64,000 nt of DNA from Lentisphaerota bacterium (GCA_015061575.1 SUWF01000005.1:1-64000); one strand, 5' to 3'; shown: positions 8,031 through 17,619, numbered from the stretch's first letter. Program-made: numbers and translations. The notes: a model not told the origin generated them from the letters alone.

Positions 8031-8753
8031 ATGAAACGTAAAGCCTTTACCTTGATCGAGTTGCTGGTTGTGATCGCTATTATTGCCATTCTGGCGGCAA
8101 TGCTTTTGCCGGCACTCTCGGCAGCCCGGGAACGTGCCAGGGGCACGCAGTGCAGCGGCAACCTCAAACAATTCGGTTTGGCTGTTGCGCAGTATCTTTC
8201 GGACAACAAAGATAATTACATGATGGGCCGTACCAATAAAGATCCTTACAAATCGTACAACTATTTTGACGTGCTGGATTCTTACATTTACGGCGAAACC
8301 AAAAACCGGAACAATCTTTTGAATGAATCAAACTTGCTTTGCCCAAGTACTGCCCGCTATGGGTACAACCGGATCAACCAGGAATCACCGGTCAAGGCCG
8401 GTACTAGTGGCCGACACATAATCACTTACGGTTACAACATGGGGACTTCCGCTAATTATAAAAATGGCGTTGGCTTTTATCAGTGGGGCTCTGATCCCGG
8501 AATTTCCCGCAATGCCAGTGAACTGGAAGATCCCGCCGGTATGTTGATGCTCATGGATGCGTATAATACCGACTATGTCCAGTCTTCGATGGTAGGCTAT
8601 ACCTGCGGAAACTATCCTCAATTTTCCTACATTGACAAAACTCATGGCAATGCACTCAATATATTGCTGGCTGACGGCCATGTGGAAACGGTGGATATAA
8701 AAGCTATTCCCAGTACCGATGAGGGGATTTGGACACACAAAGCTGACGATTGA
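8031..8753 (+). CDS. Type II pseudopilin-like protein with H-X9-DG motif
   Basis: The 240-residue product has a prepilin leader ([14 protein letters not shown]) and an unbroken hydrophobic helix to about residue 27. The N-methylation Phe/Glu site is intact. The C-terminal part has [13 protein letters not shown], the H-X9-DG signature of prepilin-like proteins that are hugely expanded in Planctomycetes and Lentisphaerae (DUF1559-type). AAAGGA precedes the ATG. Such proteins are processed by a prepilin peptidase and sit in the envelope, but their function is unclear. Its place among glycan genes suggests a surface role in substrate capture or export. Confidence 0.85.
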   Translation: MKRKAFTLIELLVVIAIIAILAAMLLPALSAARERARGTQCSGNLKQFGLAVAQYLSDNKDNYMMGRTNKDPYKSYNYFDVLDSYIYGETKNRNNLLNESNLLCPSTARYGYNRINQESPVKAGTSGRHIITYGYNMGTSANYKNGVGFYQWGSDPGISRNASELEDPAGMLMLMDAYNTDYVQSSMVGYTCGNYPQFSYIDKTHGNALNILLADGHVETVDIKAIPSTDEGIWTHKADD

Positions 8754-8863
8754 TCCGGCGCTGTTGGAATATAAAAAAATAATTTTTGAGCATGTGATCC
8801 GCCCGGGAGCACATGTTCTGGGAAATAACGTACTCTATTTCAATATTATACAGGAGGAGAATT

Positions 8864-10777
8864 ATGAATTGGAAGAAACTGGGTTTGGGGGCTTTGGCTG
8901 CAGCAGCTGTCAGCGTGGCGGCTGCTGCAGAAAAGGGCAATATGTTAAGTCTTTCGCTGGGGGATATGTATGCTACCGGCCGGGGGGCCGAGAAAATGGA
9001 TTCCCCCGAAGCCGTGGAACTGGGCATCAGTACCTGGGCAAAACAGTATAATATCAAGATCGTCAATTGGCGGTTCAACGATGAACACATGGAAAATTTT
9101 TCCATGTCCACCAAAGGCTATGTCGGCTGGCAGATGCGTGAATATGATGCCATGCGCAAACGCTTTGACGACAACAAGGCCGGCTTGGCAGTCTGCCGCA
9201 AACTGGGTTTGAAGTTTATTTTGAACTTTACCTTTAATGATGGCGGCTGGCCCGAAAGACCGGATGGCAATCCCCGGGTTTACTATTGTTATCAGGATAA
9301 AGCCTTGATTGCCAACCCTGAATTACAGGAAGTCGATAAACGGGGCGTCTATCATTACGGTTATCTTGACCTCTCCAACCCCGCCGCCCGCAAACTTATG
9401 GTCGATCGTATTGTGATGTGGTGCAAAAGGCTGCAAGCCGACGGCATTTACCTCAACACCCGCAGTCACAGCGGAGTTTACTCGCAAGACCGCAACTACA
9501 AGCCCGGTCCGCATCACGCCGACCGCTTCGGCTTCGGCAAAAATCTGGTTGCCGAATACAAAAAGCGCTACGGTATTGACATTATGACCGACGAACGCTT
9601 TGATTACACCAGCAAAAACTTTGCTCCGCAGAGTGCGGAAGTGGAAAACTGGCGCAAACTCCGGGGCGAATACTTTGAGATTTTCTATAAGGAAGTCCGT
9701 GAAGCTCTCGGTAAAGATAAAATGCTCGTGTTGAGTCTGCCGTTGGGCAACTATATGGGTTCTTCGGGCGGCAACATCTTTGTTGATCACGAAAAAATCC
9801 TCAAATCAGGTATTGCTGATGGCATTGTATTGGGTGTTTCCAGCGGATATGTGCCGATAAATCTGCAGCGCAAACTCGGCTACCTCTCCAGCGAAGCACA
9901 TGAAGCAAATTACAACGTTCCCACCTTTGCTGAATATCTGAAAAAGTATGGCAAACTTGCTTCTGATAATAAAGTAAAACTTTACAGTAATCAAAAAACT
10001 GTTTTCCGCAAGGCTGACCAAAAGGTTATCGAACAGACCCCGCACCACGAAGGTATTGCTATTCATCTGCTTACGCTGCAGCCGCACCCGATCTTGAGCG
10101 ATTCAGCTGATTTGCGACCCGCCCAAGGGGTATTTTCGGCCGAAGCGGTGGTCAAGCCTTACAAAACTGACCGGTTGGGCGAAATCCTGAGCAAATATGA
10201 TCACCGTGTCCCCCGGGATATGGGCCGCGGATGGGCATTGACTTGTCAGTATGAAAAGTACAAAAAAGGCAATCCGATGCGCGCACTCTTCCGGGTCAAT
10301 TTGTACGGCAGATTCAACAACCGTATGCAGCACAAAGATATTGCAGTATGGAGCAAAAGCGCTCTCAAGTTCGATGAATATGTACATATCGGCGGTACGG
10401 TGGATATGGAAAAGGATGAAATCCGCCTCTATGTCAACGGCAAACTCGAAAACACCGTATCTATTCCCGAAAACGCCGTGCTGACGCAAAATAACACCAC
10501 TGACTTTACCATTGGCTGCTACAGCGGAAGCCGCACAGCAACATTCAGCGGTTTGATCGACAGTGTGCGCATCAGTCATGCTCCGATCGTTGAAAGAGGT
10601 TCGATCCCGTCTTACACCGGCAAAGAAGCTGGCACCAAGGTTTTTTACCGCTTTGACGGAACGGTTGAGCCGCAAGTCAAACCGGCAGATTCCGAGTTTG
10701 AATTTATCGGTATAAAAGCGTTCGGTTCCGGCGTAAAAGGCGGTAAAGCTCTGGAATACGCCAAAGCGGCCTTGTAA
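8864..10777 (+). CDS. Secreted TIM-barrel protein with C-terminal LamG-like domain
   Basis: A strong AGGAGG (8852-8857) sets the ATG at 8864 and gives 637 residues. Residues 1-22 are a signal peptide ending AAAA. The region ~30-400 looks like a glycoside-hydrolase-type (beta/alpha)8 barrel (KFILNFTFNDGGWP, then LQADGIYLNTRSHSG, then DKMLVLSLPLGNYMG), but I cannot name a GH family or its acids. Residues ~420-580 resemble a concanavalin/LamG sandwich (HIGGTVDMEKDEIRLYVNGK, then TIGCYSGS, then GLIDSVRIS). It is probably an exported glycan-binding or glycan-cleaving protein serving the oxidoreductases encoded on either side. Confidence 0.65.
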   Translation: MNWKKLGLGALAAAAVSVAAAAEKGNMLSLSLGDMYATGRGAEKMDSPEAVELGISTWAKQYNIKIVNWRFNDEHMENFSMSTKGYVGWQMREYDAMRKRFDDNKAGLAVCRKLGLKFILNFTFNDGGWPERPDGNPRVYYCYQDKALIANPELQEVDKRGVYHYGYLDLSNPAARKLMVDRIVMWCKRLQADGIYLNTRSHSGVYSQDRNYKPGPHHADRFGFGKNLVAEYKKRYGIDIMTDERFDYTSKNFAPQSAEVENWRKLRGEYFEIFYKEVREALGKDKMLVLSLPLGNYMGSSGGNIFVDHEKILKSGIADGIVLGVSSGYVPINLQRKLGYLSSEAHEANYNVPTFAEYLKKYGKLASDNKVKLYSNQKTVFRKADQKVIEQTPHHEGIAIHLLTLQPHPILSDSADLRPAQGVFSAEAVVKPYKTDRLGEILSKYDHRVPRDMGRGWALTCQYEKYKKGNPMRALFRVNLYGRFNNRMQHKDIAVWSKSALKFDEYVHIGGTVDMEKDEIRLYVNGKLENTVSIPENAVLTQNNTTDFTIGCYSGSRTATFSGLIDSVRISHAPIVERGSIPSYTGKEAGTKVFYRFDGTVEPQVKPADSEFEFIGIKAFGSGVKGGKALEYAKAAL

Positions 10778-10801
10778 GAAAGAGATGCTATAAACTCAGA
10801 A

Positions 10802-10823
10802 AGGGGATGTGCAATACGTCCCC
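10802..10823. other. Hairpin downstream of the TIM-barrel gene
   Basis: GGGGATGT and ACGTCCCC pair around a 5-base loop, with one G-U. No T-run follows, so it is an mRNA 3'-end stabiliser or weak terminator at best. Confidence 0.35.
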
Positions 10824-10900
10824 GGGAGGGTATTACTTGCAGTGTCCTGTTTATTTTGTGTAAAAGTCAGAAATATAAAGTAAGCCGCGTTTTTTGAGGT

Positions 10901-10930
10901 TTGACAAAACAAATATCTTGTATATATTAT
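10901..10930 (+). promoter_or_regulatory. Promoter of the second half of the carbohydrate cluster
   Basis: A consensus TTGACA (10901-10906) is followed by overlapping -10 candidates TATATT (10923-10928, 16-base spacer) and TATTAT (10925-10930, 18-base spacer). The leader is about 105 bases. It includes a perfect 8-bp stem, TTGGTAAT (10954-10961) with ATTACCAA (10980-10987), which could be an operator or a leader structure. Confidence 0.6.
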
Positions 10931-11038
10931 CCAGAGTGGTTTTTCAGCAGGGCTTGGTAATGGGATTTTTATTCAGAAAATTACCAACAGTCCGGCGGTT
11001 TAAATCAAAACTCTATATAGAATCAGAGGTTATTATTT

Positions 11039-12217
11039 ATGGAAGCAAAAAAAGTCCGGTTCGCTGTAGTCGGCGTTGGCAGCATGGGTTTTGCCCATGT
11101 GGGCAACATTCAACGCAATAAAGATTGCGAACTTGTTGCGGTCTGCGATATCGACAGCAAGATGTTTGACAAACTCTCCAGCGAACAGAAACAGAATGTA
11201 AAGTGTTACACCGATCCGGCAGAGTGTTTTGCCGATCCACAGGTTGACGTGGTTTTGATTGCAACACCACACTATTTCCATGTTGATCTGGCCATTTCGG
11301 CCATGCAGCAGGGCAAACATGTGCTGGTCGAAAAACCTATCGCCGTGCATAAAAAAGATGCTGAACGGCTGTTGGACGAAGCCGCCAAACACCCGGATTT
11401 GGTCAAATCGTTGATGTTCAATCAACGTACGCTGCCGGCCCATATCAAGGTCAAGCAGCTGATCGAATCCGGGGAATTGGGGCAGCTGCGGCGGATCAAC
11501 TGGATCGTTACGGACTGGTTCCGGACGCAGTTTTATTACGATTGCGGCGACTGGCGGGCCAGCTGGCGGGGCGAGGGCGGCGGTGTACTGCTCAATCAGT
11601 GTCCGCATCAGCTGGATCTGCTGCAGTGGTTTTTCGGAATGCCAAGCAAGGTGCGCTGCGCTGTCAAATTGGGCAAATATCACGATATTGAAGTTGAAGA
11701 CGAAATCAACGCCTATTTGGAATATGCAGACGGCAAAAGTGCCAATTTCATATCCTCCACCGGCGAAGCTCCCGGCATCAACCGGCTGGAAGTCGTCGGC
11801 GAAAGAGGCTTGCTGACGTTGGAAAACGGCAAGATCACCTTTAAGCGCAATGAAATGGAAACCAGCGAATACAATCGTACCAGCAAGGAACGTTTTTCGG
11901 CTCCGGAGTGCTGGGATTGCACCATTCCGGTCAAGGCTGCCGGTGCTGTGGTCGGTCACGAAGCGATCATTGCCAACGTAGCGCAGTGCGTTATGAAGAA
12001 AGCTGAGTTGATCGCGCCGCTGGAAGAAGGCATCCGGGGCCTGGAGCTGGGCAACGCCATGCTTTATTCCGGCTTGAACGACGTAACTGTAGAGTTGCCG
12101 CTGGATGCGGACGCCTACGCAAATATGCTGCAAAAGCTCATTGATACCTCCCGCTGGGTGCCCAAAAAGGTCAATGCCGGGGCAGTCGATGACAGCGAAT
12201 TTGCCAAGTCGTTTTAA
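11039..12217 (+). CDS. Gfo/Idh/MocA family oxidoreductase (second)
   Basis: The 392 residues include an N-terminal Rossmann fold (FAVVGVGSMGFAH), the EKPIAVHKKDAE catalytic segment near residue 99 and a C-terminal domain with QCPHQLDLLQWFFG near 190 (the conserved H-D-L-W pattern). AGAGG precedes the ATG. It is a paralogue of the gene at 6760 but lacks that protein's Cys cluster. It leads a run with an epimerase-like gene, consistent with stepwise oxidation and isomerisation of a sugar. Substrate unknown. Confidence 0.85.
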   Translation: MEAKKVRFAVVGVGSMGFAHVGNIQRNKDCELVAVCDIDSKMFDKLSSEQKQNVKCYTDPAECFADPQVDVVLIATPHYFHVDLAISAMQQGKHVLVEKPIAVHKKDAERLLDEAAKHPDLVKSLMFNQRTLPAHIKVKQLIESGELGQLRRINWIVTDWFRTQFYYDCGDWRASWRGEGGGVLLNQCPHQLDLLQWFFGMPSKVRCAVKLGKYHDIEVEDEINAYLEYADGKSANFISSTGEAPGINRLEVVGERGLLTLENGKITFKRNEMETSEYNRTSKERFSAPECWDCTIPVKAAGAVVGHEAIIANVAQCVMKKAELIAPLEEGIRGLELGNAMLYSGLNDVTVELPLDADAYANMLQKLIDTSRWVPKKVNAGAVDDSEFAKSF

Positions 12218-12295
12218 AATTTGACTTTTTATGGAACCAATGCTTATATTAAAACACAGAATAAATCATATCAGGACAAAACAAGGAGCAGTATT

Positions 12296-13225
12296 ATGTT
12301 TTTGACAGGATTTGCCGACGAAGCCGGTGACAGTTTGAATTTGCAGATAAAAGCTACTCAGGAACTGGGCTGGCACTTTATTGAAACCCGTTATATCAAC
12401 GGTAAAAATCTGGGCAATATGTCCGATGCAGAGTTTGACGATGTCTGCTGCCAGCTGGAGGCAAGCAAAGTGACTTTCAACTGCTACGGCAGCGGTATTG
12501 CCAACTGGGCCTGCCATCCCCGCAAGGATGAGGATTTTGAAAAATCCATGACCGAACTTACCAATGCTCTTCCCCGTATGAAAAAGCTGGGCATAACCAT
12601 GCTGCGGGGGATGAGTTTTCTGGTGCCGACTGACGAACAGCCCGATTCGCCGGAATTGGAAAAAATCATCTTCGATAAAGTGCGCAAGCTGGTGGAAGTC
12701 TGCGCCGATAACGGTATAATTTACGGTCACGAAAACTGCATGAACTACGGTGGTTTGTCGCATCTGCACACGCTTAAACTGCTGGAAGCGGTCAAGATGG
12801 ATAACTTCAAGCTGATTTTTGATACCGGCAACCCCACCTTCAACTACCGCCACATCGGCAATAAGCCCTACACGCTGCAGTCGGCGTGGGAATTTTACAA
12901 AAACGTGCGTGAATTTATTGTGTATGTACATATCAAAGACGGTCTGGCGCTGCCCAACGAAGACGGCAGCCGTCCGCAGAACACCTACACCTATGCCGGT
13001 GACGGTATGGGCGATGTCCGGGCGATCGTCCGAGATCTGTGCGCTACCGGCTACGATGGCGGATTTTCCATGGAGCCGCATGTGGCGGCGGTCTTCCATG
13101 ATATGGACAATTCCAAATGTATAGACGACGTGCGGTATTCCAGTTATGTTGAATACGGACGCCGCTTTGAAAAACTCCTGGCCGAAGCAATGGCTGACGC
13201 CGGGCGTGATTTGATATTGAGTTGA
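12296..13225 (+). CDS. Xylose-isomerase-like sugar epimerase/isomerase
   Basis: AAGGAG (12283-12288) sets the ATG at 12296 and gives 309 residues. The protein has the AP-endonuclease-2-like TIM barrel of sugar-phosphate isomerases/epimerases. The four expected metal ligands can be read in order: Glu in GHENC, Asp in FDTGN, His in VHIKD and Glu in SMEPH. It lies 78 bases after the oxidoreductase gene and 22 bases before the FG-GAP gene. It probably interconverts a keto-sugar or uronate formed by its neighbours. Exact substrate unknown. Confidence 0.8.
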   Translation: MFLTGFADEAGDSLNLQIKATQELGWHFIETRYINGKNLGNMSDAEFDDVCCQLEASKVTFNCYGSGIANWACHPRKDEDFEKSMTELTNALPRMKKLGITMLRGMSFLVPTDEQPDSPELEKIIFDKVRKLVEVCADNGIIYGHENCMNYGGLSHLHTLKLLEAVKMDNFKLIFDTGNPTFNYRHIGNKPYTLQSAWEFYKNVREFIVYVHIKDGLALPNEDGSRPQNTYTYAGDGMGDVRAIVRDLCATGYDGGFSMEPHVAAVFHDMDNSKCIDDVRYSSYVEYGRRFEKLLAEAMADAGRDLILS

Positions 13226-13247
13226 AATATTTAGAGGGAGTAACAGA

Positions 13248-15992
13248 ATGAAGGTCAAACTTTGGGCCGTTCCGGCAATCGCTGCTTTGAGTGTATGCGG
13301 CGCTATTGCTGCGGAAACATGGACTACTGGCGCTTTTGAAGATTTCCGCAAAGGTTCTTTCGGCAATGGCGGACAGAATATTTATGTTTCAGCCAACGGC
13401 ACATTGCAGAGAATCCACCACAGCGATATAAATCTGGATGGCGAAGTCGATCTTTTGTTCTGTAACTCCCAGGCACACGAAGAATATGTGCATCCGGTGG
13501 CTTATGGCGATGTACTCAAAGACTCCACTCGGACAACTGAACTGCGTCTGGGTGGGGTTTCCAGTGCCATTGCCGTAGGGGATCTTAACGGCGACGGTTT
13601 TGACGAAGTGGTTTTTGCCTGCGGCTGGAACGGTTCTTCGTGGATACCCAACAATATGATCTTTTACGGTTCGGAAGCAGGCATCAGCAACCGTTATCAC
13701 CACTATCTGGTCGTTACTGGCGGCCGCCCGGTGATCGGGGATTTTAACGGCGACAAACTGCCGGATCTGGTTTTTGTTTACGGCAATGCCGACAAAGGCA
13801 AACTTACGTTTTTGGCCAATACGCCGCAAGGGATGCCCTCCGAAGGCAAGGATATTGAATTTGCTGATCCGGCTATGAAGATGGAAGCTAATTACATTGC
13901 CGCCGTCGCCGCCGTGCCTGATATTGGCGGCGATGCGGTCGTGTACAGAATGAACAACGGCGGGTTGAATATTTTCCGCAATTTTAATGGCTCATTGGCA
14001 CGCAAAGCCGAAGTTCTGCTGCCGCCGGATCCGGATTACAAAGAAGTTAAAAACCGTTTGGCCAACAATCAGTTCGTACCGGATCCCAAGCCGCTTTTGC
14101 GTACGATTAAGCTGAATGGCAAACTCTACATTTTTGGCGCCAGAACAAAAAGTTCGGCCCTCTACCCTTACAGCAACGGCCAGCTGGATAAGGATAATGC
14201 CATTACTTTCAAGATCAATAATGCGTTGTCCGTTACCGCTGGTGATGTACGCCAGAACGGTCGGATGGATCTGCTTTTTGCCGCCAAAGATTCCTTTAAC
14301 GGTAAAGAGTGTTCGTGGTATTATCCGGCGGCGGCTGACGGCAGTTATCCGGCAAAAGAGCGGGTGGCGATCTTTACTTACCGGGCCAACGATATAGCGC
14401 TGGCAAATTTAGGCGGGAAAGCCCTTTCGCTGATAGTTATGCAAAGTAACGTAATAACCAATTACAATGGCTCGACTTTGCTGTACAAAGAATTTACCGG
14501 CATCGGATCGCTGGCGCAAACTCCGGAAAAACTCCCGTGCGGCGATGCCCGTATGATCCTGCTGCCGCGCATAGCCGGCCGGCAGCAGCTGGTTCTGCCG
14601 CACACCCGCAGCGGTCAGGCTACCAGTATCCTTCCGGTGGCGATCTACACCGGCAAAAACGGTTCTTTTGACCCGGCACGCAAGATCGAACTCATGGCCA
14701 ACGGTGCAATGGATGGCGTGTTTGCGGATTTGGACAACAACGGATATCCGGATGTGGTTTTGGCCAACGAAGTGGAAATGGCGCCCCAGCTGGATGACGG
14801 TTCTTACATATATTTCAACGGCAAAGCGGGCTTTGAAAAAACTCCGCTCAAGCTGCCAACCAAGTTTGCTACCGGTATCGTCGTTGCCGACTTTGACGGT
14901 AACGGACATCTGGATATAGTTTTTACCGCACTGGCCGATGAGCTGACCATGTATTACAACGATGGGAACCGCAAATTCAGACGCTGCGATATCAAGCTGG
15001 GTAAAAACTGCAAAACCTTGTGGATGGCAACCGCTGATTTGAATAAAGATGGTTTTCTGGATCTGGTGGTGCCGGTGCTGGATGCAGGCAAAAGTTGTAT
15101 TCTCTGGGGCAGCAAAGCTGGTTTTGATTACAGCCGCCGTCAGGATTTCAATATTCCCCGCAGCCAGAATGCCAAAGTTGCAGATCTGAACGGCGACGGC
15201 TATCTGGATTTGCTTTTTTGCGGAATGTATCCGGATGTTGCCAAGCCCCACGATTGCTTTGTAACGATCTTCCATGGCAGCAAGGATGGTTATAAAGATC
15301 ACCGCCGCTCCCAACTGCCGGCCAACGATGCCAACTGTCTGGCGGTGGAAGATTTTAACAACGACGGTTTGCTGGATATTTTTATCGGAGCCTACGACAG
15401 CAAGCGCAGCCGGGAATTGGATTCGCATATTTACTGGCAGCATCCGGTCGATGGCTTTACCAAAGACAACCGCTCGTATTTGCGTACCGAGGCCGCTTGC
15501 GGAGTTATTGCTGCGGATTTCAACCGGGACGGCTGGCAGGATATGGCCATTGTCAACCACAAGGTCAATACCAAACATGTATCCTATTCACAGGTTTGGT
15601 ACAATAATAAGGGGAATTTTTCCAGCGCAAATACAATCAAGCTCCCCACTTCAGGTCCGCATGGCATGATCAATACACCTTTGACGAATATTATGAACCG
15701 CAGTTCAGTTGAAGAGTATATATCGGAAACTTATCAGCGGAAAAATCCTGCGGAAACTTTGTGTGCCAGGGTGGCGGCAGATATTCCGCAAGGCACCAAA
15801 GTCAAACTGGCATTGCGGAGTGCTGATACCATCGAAGCTCTGCAGAAGGCTCCGTTTATGGATGTAGAACTTAACAAAACTGTACCGGCTGAAAAATGGA
15901 GCGGTAAATATCTGCAATATAGTTTGCAGCTGATCGCACCGGACGGCATCAATACGCCCCGGGTCCGGCAAGTGGATATTGTTTTTAACTGA
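13248..15992 (+). CDS. Large secreted FG-GAP/VCBS repeat protein
   Basis: The 914-residue product has a signal peptide (~1-22, cleavage near AIAA/ETW). At least eight repeats carry the Ca-binding core DxNxDGxxD: DLNGDGFDE, DFNGDKLPD, DLDNNGYPD, DFDGNGHLD, DLNKDGFLD, DLNGDGYLD, DFNNDGLLD and DFNRDGWQD. They are spread over residues ~50-780 and probably form one or two seven-bladed beta-propellers. The C-terminal ~100 residues are a separate beta-rich domain. Such proteins bind or process polysaccharides (PL11/FG-GAP-like propellers), but no catalytic assignment is possible here. Its 3' end overlaps the leader of the nitroreductase gene. Confidence 0.85.
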   Translation: MKVKLWAVPAIAALSVCGAIAAETWTTGAFEDFRKGSFGNGGQNIYVSANGTLQRIHHSDINLDGEVDLLFCNSQAHEEYVHPVAYGDVLKDSTRTTELRLGGVSSAIAVGDLNGDGFDEVVFACGWNGSSWIPNNMIFYGSEAGISNRYHHYLVVTGGRPVIGDFNGDKLPDLVFVYGNADKGKLTFLANTPQGMPSEGKDIEFADPAMKMEANYIAAVAAVPDIGGDAVVYRMNNGGLNIFRNFNGSLARKAEVLLPPDPDYKEVKNRLANNQFVPDPKPLLRTIKLNGKLYIFGARTKSSALYPYSNGQLDKDNAITFKINNALSVTAGDVRQNGRMDLLFAAKDSFNGKECSWYYPAAADGSYPAKERVAIFTYRANDIALANLGGKALSLIVMQSNVITNYNGSTLLYKEFTGIGSLAQTPEKLPCGDARMILLPRIAGRQQLVLPHTRSGQATSILPVAIYTGKNGSFDPARKIELMANGAMDGVFADLDNNGYPDVVLANEVEMAPQLDDGSYIYFNGKAGFEKTPLKLPTKFATGIVVADFDGNGHLDIVFTALADELTMYYNDGNRKFRRCDIKLGKNCKTLWMATADLNKDGFLDLVVPVLDAGKSCILWGSKAGFDYSRRQDFNIPRSQNAKVADLNGDGYLDLLFCGMYPDVAKPHDCFVTIFHGSKDGYKDHRRSQLPANDANCLAVEDFNNDGLLDIFIGAYDSKRSRELDSHIYWQHPVDGFTKDNRSYLRTEAACGVIAADFNRDGWQDMAIVNHKVNTKHVSYSQVWYNNKGNFSSANTIKLPTSGPHGMINTPLTNIMNRSSVEEYISETYQRKNPAETLCARVAADIPQGTKVKLALRSADTIEALQKAPFMDVELNKTVPAEKWSGKYLQYSLQLIAPDGINTPRVRQVDIVFN

Positions 15993-16017
15993 AAAAAACT
16001 GTTGCGAAAGGCAAGTT

Positions 16018-16662
16018 ATGAAGCGTATATGCAAATTGACGGCAGCTTTGGGGGTATTATTGGCGGCGGGCGGCTTGTTGGCTGCTGAAAAATTGCTCAA
16101 ATTACCGGCGGCACAAACTACTGGCGGCAAAAGTATTATGGAGTGTTTGACTTTGCGGCGCAGTACCAAAGCTTTTGTGCCAGGTAAACGCTTGGATTTT
16201 CAGCAAATTAGCAATATATTGTACGCTGCCAACGGCATCAATCGCCGCAACGGCAAGTTGACCATACCAACGGCCCGCAATTTGCAGAATCAAAGTGTTT
16301 ATGCAGTTTTGCCGGATGGCGTGTATATTTATAAACCGGCGGATAATCTGCTGGAACTGGTGAGGGCAGGGCAGTTTATGGATAAATGCGGCCGCCAGCT
16401 CTATTGCCGGAATGCGTCAATGATTTTGATTTATGCAGCCAATATGGCAGTTATCGGCGGTACGAACGAAGGCAACGCCATGTGCGCCGGTACTCATGCC
16501 GGAAGTTCGGCTCAAAATGTCTATTTGTATGCAGCGTCCGAAAATTTGGGAACGGTCATCTGCGGCAACTTTGATGAAAAAAAGCTTTCCAGAATGTTGC
16601 GTCTGCCTGCTGCGTATAAAGTTATATACATCCAGCCGGTGGGTTTTCCTGCTCAGCAGTAA
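16018..16662 (+). CDS. Exported SagB-type nitroreductase
   Basis: The 214-residue product starts at an ATG preceded by GAAAGG and has a signal peptide (MKRICKLTAALGVLLAAGGL, then LAA). The rest is the FMN-dependent nitroreductase fold: LRRSTKAF (FMN phosphate contact), IPTARN, a central helix, and SAQNVYLYAASENLGTV near residues 160-176 with G.FDEKKLSRML at the end. Nitroreductases of this small type normally act in the cytoplasm as dimers, so an N-terminal signal is noteworthy. It is the last gene of the cluster and faces the KDPG aldolase gene. Confidence 0.75.
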   Translation: MKRICKLTAALGVLLAAGGLLAAEKLLKLPAAQTTGGKSIMECLTLRRSTKAFVPGKRLDFQQISNILYAANGINRRNGKLTIPTARNLQNQSVYAVLPDGVYIYKPADNLLELVRAGQFMDKCGRQLYCRNASMILIYAANMAVIGGTNEGNAMCAGTHAGSSAQNVYLYAASENLGTVICGNFDEKKLSRMLRLPAAYKVIYIQPVGFPAQQ

Positions 16663-16733
16663 CAAATCACCGGCGAGGCAGTTATAGGTCAGCGATCCGC
16701 CGGAAAATAAAAGTGTAATTAGCAGATCAATTT

Positions 16734-16770
16734 TGCTGTCAGCTCAAACAAGGTGTTGGAGCTGACAGCA
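16734..16770. terminator. Inverted repeat between convergent genes
   Basis: A perfect 12-bp stem, TGCTGTCAGCTC (16734-16745) with GAGCTGACAGCA (16759-16770), has a 13-base loop and lies between two convergent genes. There is no T-run on either side, so a bidirectional terminator is plausible but not typical. Confidence 0.5.
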
Positions 16771-16790
16771 GTTCGGGGCAATGTAAAAAA

Positions 16791-17399
16791 TTATTTTACA
16801 TATTTTTTGGCCACTTCAGCGGCCTGTCGGATGACGGAGGCATCGCATTTATTGAGCCAGGTGCCGCCGACAGCGGCGACTTCCGGGATCGCCAGATAGT
16901 TTTCCACATTTTCGGGCTTGACCCCGCCGGTGGGCATAAAACGGATGCCCAGATGTTTGTAGGGAGCGATCAAACTTTTGAGCATGGTTACGCCGCCGGC
17001 GGCTTCAGCCGGGAAAAATTTCAAAGTCATGCAGCCAGCAGCCATGGCCTGTTCGATTTCGCTGGGCGTGCAGACGCCGGGGATGAAGTCAAAGCTGCAC
17101 TTGGCGGCTTCAGCTACAATCGCGGGATTGAAACCGGGGGCTACGCCGAATTTGGCCCCGGCATCGGCGGCCCGGTGCAAGTCCGTGACGTTAAGGATGG
17201 TACCGGCGCCGATGTACATTTCAGGAAAACGCTTTACAGCTTCCCGGATAACGCTTTCGGCCGCGGCTGTGCGGAAAGTGATTTCTGCTGCGGGCAAACC
17301 GTTGCTGCACAAAGCTTCACAAACTTTCAAACCTTCATCCAGATCATTGAGTACCAGTACCGGAATGATCTTGATCTTATCGAGTTGTTCTGAGATCAT
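16791..17399 (-). CDS. eda: KDPG aldolase (2-keto-3-deoxy-6-phosphogluconate aldolase)
   Basis: It cleaves KDPG to pyruvate and glyceraldehyde-3-phosphate, or acts on a related keto-deoxy sugar phosphate. The 202 residues match the class I KDPG/KHG aldolase size. The motifs are E39 in AEITFR (with R43), GAGTI near 64-68, and the Schiff-base Lys K127 in LKFFPAE, followed by the phosphate-binding TGGV. AGGAG precedes the ATG. It stands alone but next to the sugar cluster, consistent with uronate or sugar-acid breakdown. Confidence 0.9.
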   Translation of the reverse strand: MISEQLDKIKIIPVLVLNDLDEGLKVCEALCSNGLPAAEITFRTAAAESVIREAVKRFPEMYIGAGTILNVTDLHRAADAGAKFGVAPGFNPAIVAEAAKCSFDFIPGVCTPSEIEQAMAAGCMTLKFFPAEAAGGVTMLKSLIAPYKHLGIRFMPTGGVKPENVENYLAIPEVAAVGGTWLNKCDASVIRQAAEVAKKYVK

Positions 17400-17469
17400 A
17401 GTATTCTCCTGAAAAATTTTTTAAAACGTGTTATATAACCTGCTGTCGTCAACTGCGACCGCATCTCAT

Positions 17470-17499
17470 ACAATATACACAAAAAAATCAACATTGCAA
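17470..17499 (-). promoter_or_regulatory. Promoter for the KDPG aldolase gene
   Basis: On the - strand TTGCAA (17494-17499) is followed by TATATT (17472-17477, 16-base spacer) or TATTGT (17470-17475, 18-base spacer). The leader is about 65 bases. Confidence 0.45.
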
Positions 17500-17619
17500 A
17501 TTTTATCCGGCTGCTTCAGGTAAAAAATCCCCCGGATCTGAAAATATCCGACTTGCAAAATCGCTCAAACGGCTGTATTTTAAATGCGGTCGGTACGGAT
17601 CGGGATTGGAGGTTTGCCG

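Noticed and set aside
10778-11038. tRNA or other structured RNA gene in the 261-base gap
   Set aside because: Two small stems are present but no cloverleaf, T-loop consensus or CCA end. A promoter and leader explain the region better.
16734-16770. Standard intrinsic terminator
   Set aside because: The stem is perfect but no T-run follows on either strand, so it is listed only as an inverted repeat with possible terminator function.
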